From Ascidiaceihabitans sp034111945 (GTDB lineage Bacteria > Pseudomonadota > Alphaproteobacteria > Rhodobacterales > Rhodobacteraceae): a stretch of 64,000 bases of DNA. Positions 51,678 through 61,275 of this stretch are shown here, piece after piece; position 1 is the stretch's first letter, and each line of letters starts with the position of its first letter. A model generated the notes under the pieces. It worked only from the letters and a program-made list of their open reading frames with translations, searched no databases and was not told where the DNA came from. Location of the stretch: contig JBLHSG010000019.1 of assembly GCA_047626725.1 (NCBI GenBank), positions 1-64,000 of the forward strand, given 5' to 3'. The translations under genes were made by a program, and so were the position numbers.

Positions 51678-52865
51678 ATGTTCGCGCTTTTCCAATCCGC
51701 CCGCAAGACGTTGCGACGTCTGAAACTGCCCGTTTTGGGGTCTATTTTTGCAATGACCCTTGCAGCCTGTGATCCTGCTGCTTTGACGTCGTTGTCGAAT
51801 AAGGGACCAAAGATCGATAAAAACGCACCTGTTGCTGTGGCCCTTTTGGTGCCGCGCGGGGGTGGGTCTGCCAGTGATGATCTGTTGGCGCAAAGCCTTG
51901 AAAATGCAGCGCGTTTGGCGATGCGCGATCTAAAAGGCGTGCAGATTGATCTGCGTGTTTATGGCACTGGTGGCAACGCTGCGACCGCCGCTTCGCAAGC
52001 TGCGCAGGCTGTGAATGACGGCGCGAAAATCATCATCGGCCCGTTGTACGCCGAAGCCGCAAATGCGGTTGGTGTCGCGGTCAGAGGTCAAAATGTGAAT
52101 GTTCTGGCGTTCTCGAACAACACGACAATCGCGGGCGGCAACGTTTTTGTCCTTGGGGCAACGTTTCAAAACACCGCGAACCGCATGGTGTCTTACGCAA
52201 AATCGCAGGGCAAAGACCGTATCGTCATAACCCATGCGCAGGATGTTGCCGGACAACTGGGGCGCAATGCTGTGTCTAACGCGATTGCATCTGCTGGCGC
52301 GACGCTGGTTGGCACGGTTGATTACCCGCTGTCCCAACAAGGTGTTGTTTCCGCAATCCCGAAAATCAAAGCGGCCGTAGACAATGGCAGCGCGAATGCT
52401 GTCTTTATGACATCGCCCTCTGCCTCTGCCTTGCCGTTGCTCACGCAGTTGTTGCCCGAAGCAGGTGTTAAATCGCAATTCATCGGCCTGACCCGTTGGG
52501 ATATTCCAGTTCAAACGCTGGACCTTCCGGGTGTTCAAGGTGGTTGGTTTGCACTGCCTGATCCGGCACGTAGAAATGCGTTCAAATCACAATACAACGC
52601 CGCTTATGGCAAAGCCCCCCACCCGATTGCCGGGCTGGCATTTGACGGGATCGCCGCTGTTGGTGCCTTGGTAAAAGGTAGCAAATCCAGCCCGTTGTCT
52701 GCGGCATCCATCACGCAAGGCGCAGGTTTCCAAGGCGCATCCGGCATCTTTAGATTGCGCGCAGACGGCACAAACCAACGCGGTTTGGCGATTGCAACGA
52801 TCCGCAACAGCCAGGTTGTCGTCATTGAAAACGCGCCCGCCGGCTTTGGTGGCGCAGGCTTTTAA
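51678..52865 (+). CDS. LpoA-like periplasmic lipoprotein (penicillin-binding protein activator)
   Basis: A 395-residue protein with a lipoprotein signal (LPVLGSIFAMTLAAC, lipobox LAAC) and a periplasmic-binding-protein-like domain (VALLVPRGGGSAS; IIGPLYAEAANAVG; GLAFDGIAAVGAL). E. coli LpoA activates PBP1A and is encoded next to rsmI and yraN, as here. The match is to the C-terminal domain only; the N-terminal helical domain of enteric LpoA is missing. The start is ATG 51678 (AGGGAG 11 bases away). glnD follows after two bases. Confidence 0.85.
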   Translation: MFALFQSARKTLRRLKLPVLGSIFAMTLAACDPAALTSLSNKGPKIDKNAPVAVALLVPRGGGSASDDLLAQSLENAARLAMRDLKGVQIDLRVYGTGGNAATAASQAAQAVNDGAKIIIGPLYAEAANAVGVAVRGQNVNVLAFSNNTTIAGGNVFVLGATFQNTANRMVSYAKSQGKDRIVITHAQDVAGQLGRNAVSNAIASAGATLVGTVDYPLSQQGVVSAIPKIKAAVDNGSANAVFMTSPSASALPLLTQLLPEAGVKSQFIGLTRWDIPVQTLDLPGVQGGWFALPDPARRNAFKSQYNAAYGKAPHPIAGLAFDGIAAVGALVKGSKSSPLSAASITQGAGFQGASGIFRLRADGTNQRGLAIATIRNSQVVVIENAPAGFGGAGF

Positions 52866-52867
52866 GA

Positions 52868-55627
52868 GTGCGCCCAACGCCGCACGACGACACGCCGCTG
52901 ATTTGTGACCACGATCTGATTTTTGACGCCAGCGCTTTTGACAAGGCGCTGGCGGACGCACGCGATGACGATCCAAAAATTCTGCGCACGACACTGGTTG
53001 CATGGCTAAAAGCTGCGCAAAAATCAGGGCGCGCGGCAATTGCCGATGGCTTTAGGGCGCGCCCGTTTGCGTCCCGCCAGATGACCCGTGCCTACACCTA
53101 TCTGACTGATCATCTGGTCTGTGCCACGCTAACTATTGCGACCACCTGCCTGCATCCAAAACCCAATCCGACCTCGGGTGAACGCCTGTCTGTGATCGCG
53201 GTTGGGGGCTATGGGCGCGGCGAAATGGCCCCGTTTTCAGACGTCGATCTGCTGTTTTTGTCGCCTTACAAAACCACCGCTTGGGCCGAAAGCGTGGTCG
53301 AATCCATGCTGTATATGCTGTGGGATTTGAAGCTAAAGGTTGGCCATTCAACGCGCACAATTGCCGACTGCATCCGCTTGGGGGGCGAAGACGCGACAAT
53401 CTGCACCGCCATGCTGGAACACCGGTATGTGGCCGGTGATGTTGCCCTCGCTCAGGAGCTGGAGGAACACCTTTGGGCGGACCTGTTTCAACCCGCAAAA
53501 GGCCCCGCCTTCATCGAGGCAAAACTGACCGAGCGCGACAAACGCCACGAACGTCAGGGCCAACGTTATGTGGTTGAACCGAACGTCAAAGAAGGCAAAG
53601 GCGGTCTGCGCGATTTGCAGTCGCTGTTCTGGATCGCAAAGTTCATTCATCAAGTACAAGATGCCGCTGATCTGGTCGAAAAACAGGTGTTCACGGCGGA
53701 TGAATTCAAAGGGTTTATCGCCGCCGAAGATTTCCTGTGGGCCGTGCGCAGCCACCTGCATTTGATCACCAATCGCGCCACCGAACAGCTGACGTTTGAC
53801 ATGCAGGTCACCGTGGCCGAAGCAATGGGATTTACAGACACCAAAGGCCGGCGTGCGGTCGAAGTGTTCATGCAGGCCTATTTCCTACATGCAACCGAAG
53901 TTGGCGATCTGACGCGGATTTTCCTGACAAAACTCGAGGCGATGCACGTCAAGGCAGAACCCCTGCTAGAGCGGTGGTTCAAGCGCAAACCGAAGGTCAA
54001 ACAAGGTTACGAGGTGATCCACAACCGTTTGGCAATCGTGGATGACGAGGATTTCCTATCCAGTAAATTGAACCTGCTGCGCCTGTTCCAAGAGGCGTTG
54101 CGCACCGGCATGTTGATCCACCCTGATGCGATGCGTCTGGTGAAATCCAACCTGCAAATGATCGACGACGACATGCGCCACAGCCCTGAGGCAAACACGA
54201 TTTTCCTGAACCTCATGCTGAAACACGGCAACCCCGAACGCGCTTTGCGCCGGATGAACGAACTGGGTGTGCTGGGCGCGTTCATGCCTGAATTCAAACA
54301 CATCGTCGCGCTGATGCAGTTCAATATGTACCACTCGTACACCGTTGATGAACACACGATCCAATGCGTCGCGAACCTTGCCATGATCGAACGGGGTGAA
54401 CTGGTTGAAGAACTGCCTGTTGCCTCTTCGATCCTGAAAAAAGGCGTCAACCGGCGGGTCCTGTATGTGGCGATGTTGCTGCATGACATTGGCAAAGGAC
54501 GCAACGGGGACCATTCAATTTTGGGTGCGCAAATGGTCCGTCACATCGTGCCGCGCTTGGGTCTAAAACCTGCCGAAGTCGACACTGTTGAATGGCTTGT
54601 TCGCTATCATTTGCTGATGTCGGACATGGCACAAAAGCGCGATATTGCAGACCCGCGCACCGTGCGCGATTTTGCCAAAGCGGTGAAAACAACTGAACGT
54701 CTGGGCCTGCTGTGCGTGCTGACCGTTTGTGACATTCGCGGCGTTGGGCCGGATACGTGGAACAACTGGAAGGCCGTGCTGATCCGCGCGTTGTACCGTC
54801 AAACCGAACACGCGCTTGAGGAAGGCATGGAAGCCCTGAACCGCGACAATCGTGGGACCGAGGCGAAAAAAGGTCTGCGCGAGGCGCTAAAAGATTGGCC
54901 GCGCAAGGAATTGCAGATCGAAACCGGACGTCATTACGACCCCTATTGGCAAGGGTTGCACATGACCGCCCATGTGGTTTTTGCAGGCCTGCTGCGCGGC
55001 ATTACCGAAGACGAAATTCGCATGGATTTGCACCCTGACGATGATCGCGATGCCACCCGCGCATGTTTTGTTATGGCCGATCATCCGGGCATTTTTGCGC
55101 GCCTTACTGGTGCCCTCGCGTTGGTCGGGGCCAACGTTGTCGATGCGCGCAGTTACACGACCAAAGACGGCTACGTAACCGATGCGTTCTGGATTCAAGA
55201 CGCAGACGAACAACCCTACGAGGCCTCGCGCCTGCCGCGCTTGCGCAAAATGATAGAACGGACTTTGGCGGGTGAGGTCATCACCCGCGAGGCCATCATT
55301 GATCGCGACAAAGTCAAAAAGCGCGAAAAAGCATTCCGTGTTCCGACGCACATCAGTTTTGACAATGACGGGTCCGAAATTTACACGATCATCGAGGTCG
55401 ACACCCGTGACCGTGCTGGCCTGTTGCACGATCTGACGCGCACGCTGGCAGCGTCCAATGTTTACGTCGCAAACGCCGTCATCGCCACTTACGGTGCGCA
55501 GGTTGTCGACACGTTTTACGTCAAAGATATGTTCGGTCTAAAGTACCATTCAGAGAGCAAACAAAAGACCCTCGAAAAACGACTGCGCGCCGCAATCCTA
55601 GAAGGCAACGAACGGGCCAAAAGCTAG
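52868..55627 (+). CDS. glnD: Bifunctional uridylyltransferase/uridylyl-removing enzyme GlnD
   Basis: A 919-residue nitrogen sensor that modifies PII by uridylylation at low glutamine and reverses this at high glutamine. Domains in order: nucleotidyltransferase near residue 113 (GGYGRGEMAPFSDVDLLFL), GKGGLRDLQSLFW, the HD hydrolase near residue 537 (LLHDIGKGRNGDHS), and two ACT domains from about residues 732 and 840. The start is GTG 52868. It probably shares a transcript with the LpoA-like gene two bases upstream. Confidence 0.96.
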   Translation: MRPTPHDDTPLICDHDLIFDASAFDKALADARDDDPKILRTTLVAWLKAAQKSGRAAIADGFRARPFASRQMTRAYTYLTDHLVCATLTIATTCLHPKPNPTSGERLSVIAVGGYGRGEMAPFSDVDLLFLSPYKTTAWAESVVESMLYMLWDLKLKVGHSTRTIADCIRLGGEDATICTAMLEHRYVAGDVALAQELEEHLWADLFQPAKGPAFIEAKLTERDKRHERQGQRYVVEPNVKEGKGGLRDLQSLFWIAKFIHQVQDAADLVEKQVFTADEFKGFIAAEDFLWAVRSHLHLITNRATEQLTFDMQVTVAEAMGFTDTKGRRAVEVFMQAYFLHATEVGDLTRIFLTKLEAMHVKAEPLLERWFKRKPKVKQGYEVIHNRLAIVDDEDFLSSKLNLLRLFQEALRTGMLIHPDAMRLVKSNLQMIDDDMRHSPEANTIFLNLMLKHGNPERALRRMNELGVLGAFMPEFKHIVALMQFNMYHSYTVDEHTIQCVANLAMIERGELVEELPVASSILKKGVNRRVLYVAMLLHDIGKGRNGDHSILGAQMVRHIVPRLGLKPAEVDTVEWLVRYHLLMSDMAQKRDIADPRTVRDFAKAVKTTERLGLLCVLTVCDIRGVGPDTWNNWKAVLIRALYRQTEHALEEGMEALNRDNRGTEAKKGLREALKDWPRKELQIETGRHYDPYWQGLHMTAHVVFAGLLRGITEDEIRMDLHPDDDRDATRACFVMADHPGIFARLTGALALVGANVVDARSYTTKDGYVTDAFWIQDADEQPYEASRLPRLRKMIERTLAGEVITREAIIDRDKVKKREKAFRVPTHISFDNDGSEIYTIIEVDTRDRAGLLHDLTRTLAASNVYVANAVIATYGAQVVDTFYVKDMFGLKYHSESKQKTLEKRLRAAILEGNERAKS

Positions 55628-55664
55628 GCTGTGACGCGTAAACATCACCAAAGGAACCACCCTC

Positions 55665-56822
55665 ATGTCACAGTTTGCGCGCGTCCAGTCGCCTCGGATT
55701 ATTCGATTTGGGGGCGGCGTTGCTGGTGAATTGCCAGAGGTTCTGGCCCAGCTAAATCTGTCGCGTCCCTTGATCGTGACGGATGCCAATTTGGTGAAAA
55801 TCGGGCATGTGAAACGGGTGACCGACATTCTGAATGACGCAGGCATTTCGTGGGGCTTGTTTGACGCAGTTGTCGAAGACCCGACCGACACCTGTGTCGA
55901 TGCAGGACTGATCGCGCTTGCGGCCCACGACTACGATTGCATCATTGGATTTGGCGGCGGCAGCCCGATTGATACAGCCAAGGCAGTGTCGTTTATGGCC
56001 GTCAATTCCGGGCACGTGCGCGATTACAAAGCACCTGCGCAAATTGACCGCTGCGGCCTGCCCGTGATCGCCATTCCGACCACGGGTGGCACAGGGTCCG
56101 AACTGACCCGTTGGTGCGTGATCACGGACACTGCGCAGCCCGAAAAGTACAATCTTTCCGGCCTTGCCTGCGTCGCCACAGCAGCCCTGATCGACTGGAC
56201 ATTTACCACAACAAAACCCGCGCGCATCACCGCAGACACCGCCGTCGACAGCCTGACCCACGCGATCGAAGCCTACGTGAGCAAACGCGCGCATCCCTAC
56301 ACCGACGCCTTTGCCCTGTCCGCGATGCCGTTGATTGCCGCGCACGTGCGCACCGCGTGCAGTGATCCCGAAAACGGCCCCGCGCGCGAGGCATTGATGC
56401 TGGCCGCGTCCCAAGCAGGCATGGCGTTTTCAAATGCGTCAGTCGCGTTGGTCCATGGCATGAGCCGCCCCGTAGGCGCGCATTTTCACGTCGCGCATGG
56501 GTTGTCGAACGCGATGCTATTGCCCGCGGTCACTGCGTTTTCATCTGATGCAGCCCCCGCACGCTACGCCAATGTTGCGCGTGTGATGGACTGGGCGCAA
56601 ACCGGCGACACCGATGCCACTGCCTGCGCAAAATTGATCGATGGTTTGCGGCGTTTGAACGATGATCTTGGCGTGCCATCACCCAGCGCGTTGGGGCATG
56701 TCGCGGATGAAAAAATGCTGCGCTTGATGGCGGGCCAAGCACTGGCGTCAGGGTCACCTCAAAGCAATCCGCGCGTCCCAACCGAGGACGAAATCATCGC
56801 GCTGTATTCTGAAATCTGGTGA
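55665..56822 (+). CDS. Iron-containing alcohol dehydrogenase
   Basis: A 385-residue group III dehydrogenase. NAD(P) is bound at GFGGGSPIDTAKAV and TTGGTGSELTRWCV; the metal-binding region has the Asp and His residues in TAVDSLTHAIEAYV, HGMSRPVGAHFHVAHG. Substrates in this family range from ethanol to methanol, propanediol and 4-hydroxybutyrate, so none can be given. It starts 37 bases after glnD and ends three bases before the convergent EamA gene. Confidence 0.9.
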   Translation: MSQFARVQSPRIIRFGGGVAGELPEVLAQLNLSRPLIVTDANLVKIGHVKRVTDILNDAGISWGLFDAVVEDPTDTCVDAGLIALAAHDYDCIIGFGGGSPIDTAKAVSFMAVNSGHVRDYKAPAQIDRCGLPVIAIPTTGGTGSELTRWCVITDTAQPEKYNLSGLACVATAALIDWTFTTTKPARITADTAVDSLTHAIEAYVSKRAHPYTDAFALSAMPLIAAHVRTACSDPENGPAREALMLAASQAGMAFSNASVALVHGMSRPVGAHFHVAHGLSNAMLLPAVTAFSSDAAPARYANVARVMDWAQTGDTDATACAKLIDGLRRLNDDLGVPSPSALGHVADEKMLRLMAGQALASGSPQSNPRVPTEDEIIALYSEIW

Positions 56823-56825
56823 GGC

Positions 56826-57710
56826 TTAGGCCCGTCGTCCGCGTGCCAAAATGTACAATCCAGACGCCACAATCAGCCCACAACCCAGCAGCGTCGCCGT
56901 GTCGAGCGTTTCGTTAAACACCAGCACACCAAAACCCAAGCCAACCAAAAGCCGCGAATAACGAAACGGGGTCACCACCGAAACTTCGCCCACGCGCATC
57001 GCCATCATCAACCCCGAATACGCCAGAACGCCCCAGACAATCGCGCCGCCCAATGCGCCCGTCGCCGTCAGGTTCGGGATGACAAATGGCACGCCGTTCC
57101 AGACAGAATACAACAGGCCCGCAACGATGATGGCCAGAAAACCGTAGAACCCCAGTACAGACGTCGTCAGGGAAACAGGCGCTGCACGTGTTGCCAAATC
57201 GCGCCCCGCAAATCCTAACATTCCCAACACTGCGAACACCGAAAAAACATCAAAACTACTGGCTGTGGGGCGCAGCACGATCATCACGCCGATCAAGCCA
57301 ACAAAGATCGCAGCCCAGCGCCTGATCCCGACCTTTTCGCCAAAGAACACGGCTGCACCTGCGACCACAACAATCGGGGTCGCCTGCAAAATTGCAGTGG
57401 CCGACGACAAGGTGCTGAGCGCGATGGCGAGCACGTAAAACAACCGACCAAAGACCTCGAAACATGCGCGCACAATCATCGGGCGCGACAGGATTTGCGG
57501 GTTGCCCAAGGGCGCGCCACGGACCCGTGCGGCGATGGCAAACAGCAATGCGCCCCCTGCCCCAAAGATCACCAGAACCTGACCAATCGGCACAGTGGCG
57601 GACGCGACTTTTAGGAACATGTCTTCGACCGCGAAACCGATCATCGCCGCGACCATCCACAGCGCCCCGATCACGTTCGAGCGTGCGTCTGTTTTGATCA
57701 CAGGTGCCAT
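56826..57710 (-). CDS. EamA/DMT-family transporter
   Basis: A 294-residue inner-membrane protein with ten hydrophobic segments in two EamA halves (MVAAMIGFAVEDMFLKV at the start; FAVLGMLGFAGRDLATRAAP in the second half). Such drug/metabolite transporters export amino acids or nucleosides, or import metabolites; the cargo is unknown. It lies six bases downstream of rsgA on the same strand. Confidence 0.88.
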   Translation of the reverse strand: MAPVIKTDARSNVIGALWMVAAMIGFAVEDMFLKVASATVPIGQVLVIFGAGGALLFAIAARVRGAPLGNPQILSRPMIVRACFEVFGRLFYVLAIALSTLSSATAILQATPIVVVAGAAVFFGEKVGIRRWAAIFVGLIGVMIVLRPTASSFDVFSVFAVLGMLGFAGRDLATRAAPVSLTTSVLGFYGFLAIIVAGLLYSVWNGVPFVIPNLTATGALGGAIVWGVLAYSGLMMAMRVGEVSVVTPFRYSRLLVGLGFGVLVFNETLDTATLLGCGLIVASGLYILARGRRA

Positions 57711-57716
57711 TTCGCG

Positions 57717-58832
57717 CTATTTCTTTTTGTGCTTTTGGATGGCTTTGATGGTTTTGCCCAAGACTTTGTCTTTGACCTTGCGCTGCGCCATGGTCGCGGA
57801 ATTTGCGGCGTCTTCGTTCACCAGTTTTTGCCAGCGTGCTAGTCGGCTTGCATCCAGATCGCCTGCCTCGACTGCGGCGCGGATTGCACAGGATGGTTCA
57901 ACCGTGTGCGAGCAGTCGTTGAATTTACAGTTGGTTGCCAGTTCTTCGATGTCTTCGAACACTTCGCCGACACCCGCCGCCGCATCGCTAAGCTGCAGTT
58001 CACGCATGCCCGGCGTGTCCATCACCACGCAGCCACTGGCAAGGAAATACAACTGCCGCCGTGTCGTCGTGTGGCGCCCGCGCGCATCGATTTCGCGGAT
58101 GGCTTTGGTTTCGATTTCATCGGTTCCAGCCAGCGCGTTTGTCAGGGTCGATTTGCCAACGCCAGACGTGCCCATGAACGCGACGGTTTGACCGGGCTTG
58201 CACCACCGCGCCAGTTTCTCGCGTGGTTCGCCCCCGCGCGCGTCCAGCACAACCACGTCGACCAGTTCGGAAATGCCGCGCGCCTGTTCGACGTAATCAC
58301 TGGGGTCATCGCACAAATCCAGCTTTGTCAGCACCAACACGGGCGTCACGCCTGCATCAAATGCCAGTGCAATAAACCGTTCCAGTCGCGCGATGTTGAA
58401 ATCCTGATTGCACGAGGTCACGACAAACGCCGTGTCGATATTGGCCGCGATCATTTGCACTTGGCGGTCAGAACCGGCGGCCTTGCGTTTGATCAGGCTT
58501 TTGCGATCAAGCAGGCGGCTGTCTTTGGGGATTTCGGCGTTGAACAGCATCCAATCCCCCACCGTCGCTGCGTGACCACCTGCAGGGATCATCGCGTCGA
58601 TGCCATCGCCCACAACATGCGCGCCGTTGCGGTGCACCTCGCACACGCGCACGGGCGGCGTTGCGGCCATTTCATCAACGTCGGTTTGCGCCCAAAAGAA
58701 CGCCTGCCAGCCCAATGCCCCTAGTGGCGACAATGGTTCGGCCTTTGGAGCATCGCCAAACAGTTGGGAATAATCCCTGCTCATTGCTGGTGTTTCATCT
58801 GGTATACGCCTTGCTGAATTCTGCCCCTGCAT
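57717..58832 (-). CDS. rsgA: Ribosome small-subunit GTPase RsgA
   Basis: A 371-residue ribosome-assembly GTPase with circularly permuted motifs: G4 (VLTKLDLC) comes before G1 (GTSGVGKSTL) and G3 (DTPGMREL). The C-terminal zinc cluster is CKFNDCSHTVEPSC, and a basic tail follows. I start it at ATG 58832, with AGGA eight bases upstream; a shorter version from ATG 58784 has no good ribosome site. It is divergent from murJ. Confidence 0.93.
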   Translation of the reverse strand: MQGQNSARRIPDETPAMSRDYSQLFGDAPKAEPLSPLGALGWQAFFWAQTDVDEMAATPPVRVCEVHRNGAHVVGDGIDAMIPAGGHAATVGDWMLFNAEIPKDSRLLDRKSLIKRKAAGSDRQVQMIAANIDTAFVVTSCNQDFNIARLERFIALAFDAGVTPVLVLTKLDLCDDPSDYVEQARGISELVDVVVLDARGGEPREKLARWCKPGQTVAFMGTSGVGKSTLTNALAGTDEIETKAIREIDARGRHTTTRRQLYFLASGCVVMDTPGMRELQLSDAAAGVGEVFEDIEELATNCKFNDCSHTVEPSCAIRAAVEAGDLDASRLARWQKLVNEDAANSATMAQRKVKDKVLGKTIKAIQKHKKK

Positions 58833-58948
58833 AGCGTAATTCCTGCACGTACTGCCATCAAAACCTGCACATCGCATCGCTAGATTGACAGGTGCCCCCG
58901 CTTTGGGTCAGTTACCCCAACCCTACGCAACACAAAGGTGCGCGCCCC

Positions 58949-60499
58949 GTGAAACCCATCCGCATGATGTCAGGCTTTCTCACCGTCGGGTTTTGGACCT
59001 TGATGTCACGCATTCTGGGCTTTGTGCGCGAGATTTTAATCCTGTCGCTGGTCGGCCCCGGCCCGTTGATGGATGCGTTTGTTGCCGCGTTTCGTTTGCC
59101 CAACATGTTCCGCCGTTTCTTTGCCGAAGGGGCATTTAACGCCGCGTTCGTGCCGATGTTTTCGAAAAAGCTGGAGGGCAAAGACGACGCACATAAATTC
59201 GCCAATGACGCGCTAAACGGGCTTAGTTTGGTTGTGCTGGTTGTTGTTGCTATTTCAATGATCGCGATGCCGTTTCTGGTGCTGGCGACAGCGGGCGGTT
59301 ACGCACAGGATGCACGGTTCGACACCACGGTGGGTTACGGTCGCGTCGTGTTTCCCTACATCTTTTTCATGTCATTGTCGGCGCTGTTTTCTGGCATCCT
59401 GAATTCCACGGGCCGGTTTGCGGCTGCTGCTGCCGCGCCCGTTTTGCTGAACATATTTGTCATCATTGCGATGGTTGCCGCCTACTATTCTGGTGGCACG
59501 GTGATCAATTGGTTGATCTGGACGATCCCGCTAGCAGGCGTCGCGCAATTGGCGCTGACGTGGGGTGCTGCCGCGCGTACTGGGTTCAATTTGCGCATCG
59601 GTCGTCCGCGCTGGACCCCGGATATGAAACAAATGGTGGTGGTGGCGATCCCTGCGGCTTTGGCCTCGGGTGTGATGCAGATCAATCTGGTTGTCGGCCA
59701 ATACGCGGCCAGCAGTTACGAAAGCGCGGTCAGCTGGTTGTTCGCCGCGGACCGGTTGTACCAATTGCCGCTGGGTGTGGTTGGCATTGCCGTGGGCATC
59801 GTGCTGCTGCCCGATTTGTCCCGCCGCCTTCAGGCTGGTGACGAGGCCGGCGCGCGTACTGCCTTTTCCCGCGCAGCCGAGATTTCGCTGGCCCTGACCA
59901 TCCCTGCCGCCGTCGCGTTGATGATCATCCCGCTGCCATTGGTGTCGGTGTTGTTCGAACGCGGGGCCACCGATTCTGATGATGCGGCAAACATCGCCGT
60001 CGCCGTGTCGATTTACGGATTGGGCCTGCCTGCGTTTGTAATCCAGAAATTCCTACAACCGCTGTATTTCGCCCGCGAGGATACCCGCACGCCGTTCCGT
60101 TACGCATTGGTTGCGATGGTCATCAACGCGGTTTTGGCGATTGGTCTGATCCCTGTTGTTGGCTGGTTCGCCCCTGCAATCGGGGCCACGGTGTCAGGCT
60201 GGGTGATGGTTGCCTTGTTGGCAATTGGCGCACGTCGTTTGGGCGATGTGGCGCGGTTTGACGCACAATTTCACAAGCGGATCTGGCGCATCGTTGCGGC
60301 GTCCTTGCTGATGGGCGCGTGCCTTTGGGCGGGCAATGTATCGCTCAGCCCTGCACTCGGCCTTGATTGGATCAGGTACATCGCGCTGGTCACGTTGATC
60401 GGCATCGGGATCGTCAGCTATTTCGCGCTGGGGCAGTTGTTAGGCGCGTTCAAGCTGTCTGAAATTAAAGGGGCCGTGCGACGTGGTGGGCGCGATTAA
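58949..60499 (+). CDS. murJ: Lipid II flippase MurJ
   Basis: A 516-residue MOP-superfamily membrane protein with about 14 spans that flips lipid II to the periplasm. The N-terminus VKPIRMMSGFLTVGFWTLMS and loop RLPNMFRRFFAEGAFNAAFVP are typical. Essential charged residues of the central cavity appear in FAREDTRTPFRYA. The start is GTG 58949 after AAAGGTG. It is followed, after the convergent rhomboid-like gene, by trpS. Confidence 0.94.
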   Translation: MKPIRMMSGFLTVGFWTLMSRILGFVREILILSLVGPGPLMDAFVAAFRLPNMFRRFFAEGAFNAAFVPMFSKKLEGKDDAHKFANDALNGLSLVVLVVVAISMIAMPFLVLATAGGYAQDARFDTTVGYGRVVFPYIFFMSLSALFSGILNSTGRFAAAAAAPVLLNIFVIIAMVAAYYSGGTVINWLIWTIPLAGVAQLALTWGAAARTGFNLRIGRPRWTPDMKQMVVVAIPAALASGVMQINLVVGQYAASSYESAVSWLFAADRLYQLPLGVVGIAVGIVLLPDLSRRLQAGDEAGARTAFSRAAEISLALTIPAAVALMIIPLPLVSVLFERGATDSDDAANIAVAVSIYGLGLPAFVIQKFLQPLYFAREDTRTPFRYALVAMVINAVLAIGLIPVVGWFAPAIGATVSGWVMVALLAIGARRLGDVARFDAQFHKRIWRIVAASLLMGACLWAGNVSLSPALGLDWIRYIALVTLIGIGIVSYFALGQLLGAFKLSEIKGAVRRGGRD

Positions 60500-60500
60500 T

Positions 60501-61184
60501 TCAGCGCCGCTGCACCATCGCGCGCAGACGACCCAAGCCACCCGGCACCACGACAACTGACAAGACAAAACCGCAGATGAACCCTGCAAGATCAGCAACC
60601 CAGTCCAGACCTGTGGCAAAGAAAATACCGAACACCAGTTGGATGCCCATCAGAAAACCGATCAACTGAAACGCTTGCCATTGCTGCGTGCCTTGGATCA
60701 GCGCGCGCTGCCACAACAGGAACGAATACGCGCCGATCAGGCCATAGACACAGGGCATCGCCCCGATCAGCCAAACCTGATTTGTCAGCAGTCCAAAAAT
60801 GATCGCACCAAAGATACCGCTGAATACAAACACGATGACAACGGCCAGTTGCCCCATGACTTCGCCCACCATTTTGCCCAGCGCCAGCAGGATCACGCCC
60901 GCAAAAATCGCCCCCGTAAACGAGCCGTGCACAAACGGATAGGTCAGAAACCGCAGCATGAATTCGCCGCGCATCTGTCCCGAGGCCAGCATCCAATCAA
61001 ACGACGGCCCATGAAAGCCGTAGTCGCGCATTGCAGCCAACCGCCAGCCGATAGCCTCGTTGCCACCCAGCAGCCCATTTGCGCCCAACGTAAACGCGCC
61101 CTCGACACCCATAATCATCACAAACAAAATCCACACCACAGGCGGCAACGGGTTCAGCGGCGGGGCGTTGGGATCTTGGTGCAT
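60501..61184 (-). CDS. Rhomboid-fold membrane protein lacking catalytic residues
   Basis: A 227-residue protein with six or more hydrophobic segments in the rhomboid order. The catalytic Ser motif GxSG is replaced by GAMPCVYGLIGAY (Met143 in the serine position), the catalytic His by Asp198 in ADLAGFICG, and the oxyanion-hole His and Asn by Gly91 and Ala95 after VHGSFTGAIFAG. It should therefore be inactive as a protease, like an iRhom. The start is ATG 61184 with a weak ribosome site; the frame runs 54 codons further. It converges with murJ with one base between and is divergent from trpS. Confidence 0.75.
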   Translation of the reverse strand: MHQDPNAPPLNPLPPVVWILFVMIMGVEGAFTLGANGLLGGNEAIGWRLAAMRDYGFHGPSFDWMLASGQMRGEFMLRFLTYPFVHGSFTGAIFAGVILLALGKMVGEVMGQLAVVIVFVFSGIFGAIIFGLLTNQVWLIGAMPCVYGLIGAYSFLLWQRALIQGTQQWQAFQLIGFLMGIQLVFGIFFATGLDWVADLAGFICGFVLSVVVVPGGLGRLRAMVQRR

Positions 61185-61275
61185 CTGGCTACTCTTTATA
61201 AGGGGCTGTTGACGGGCTTTGCGCCCATGGGTAAGCCAGCTTAGCAGATTTGCCCAGAGCATCAGGACCAAAACC

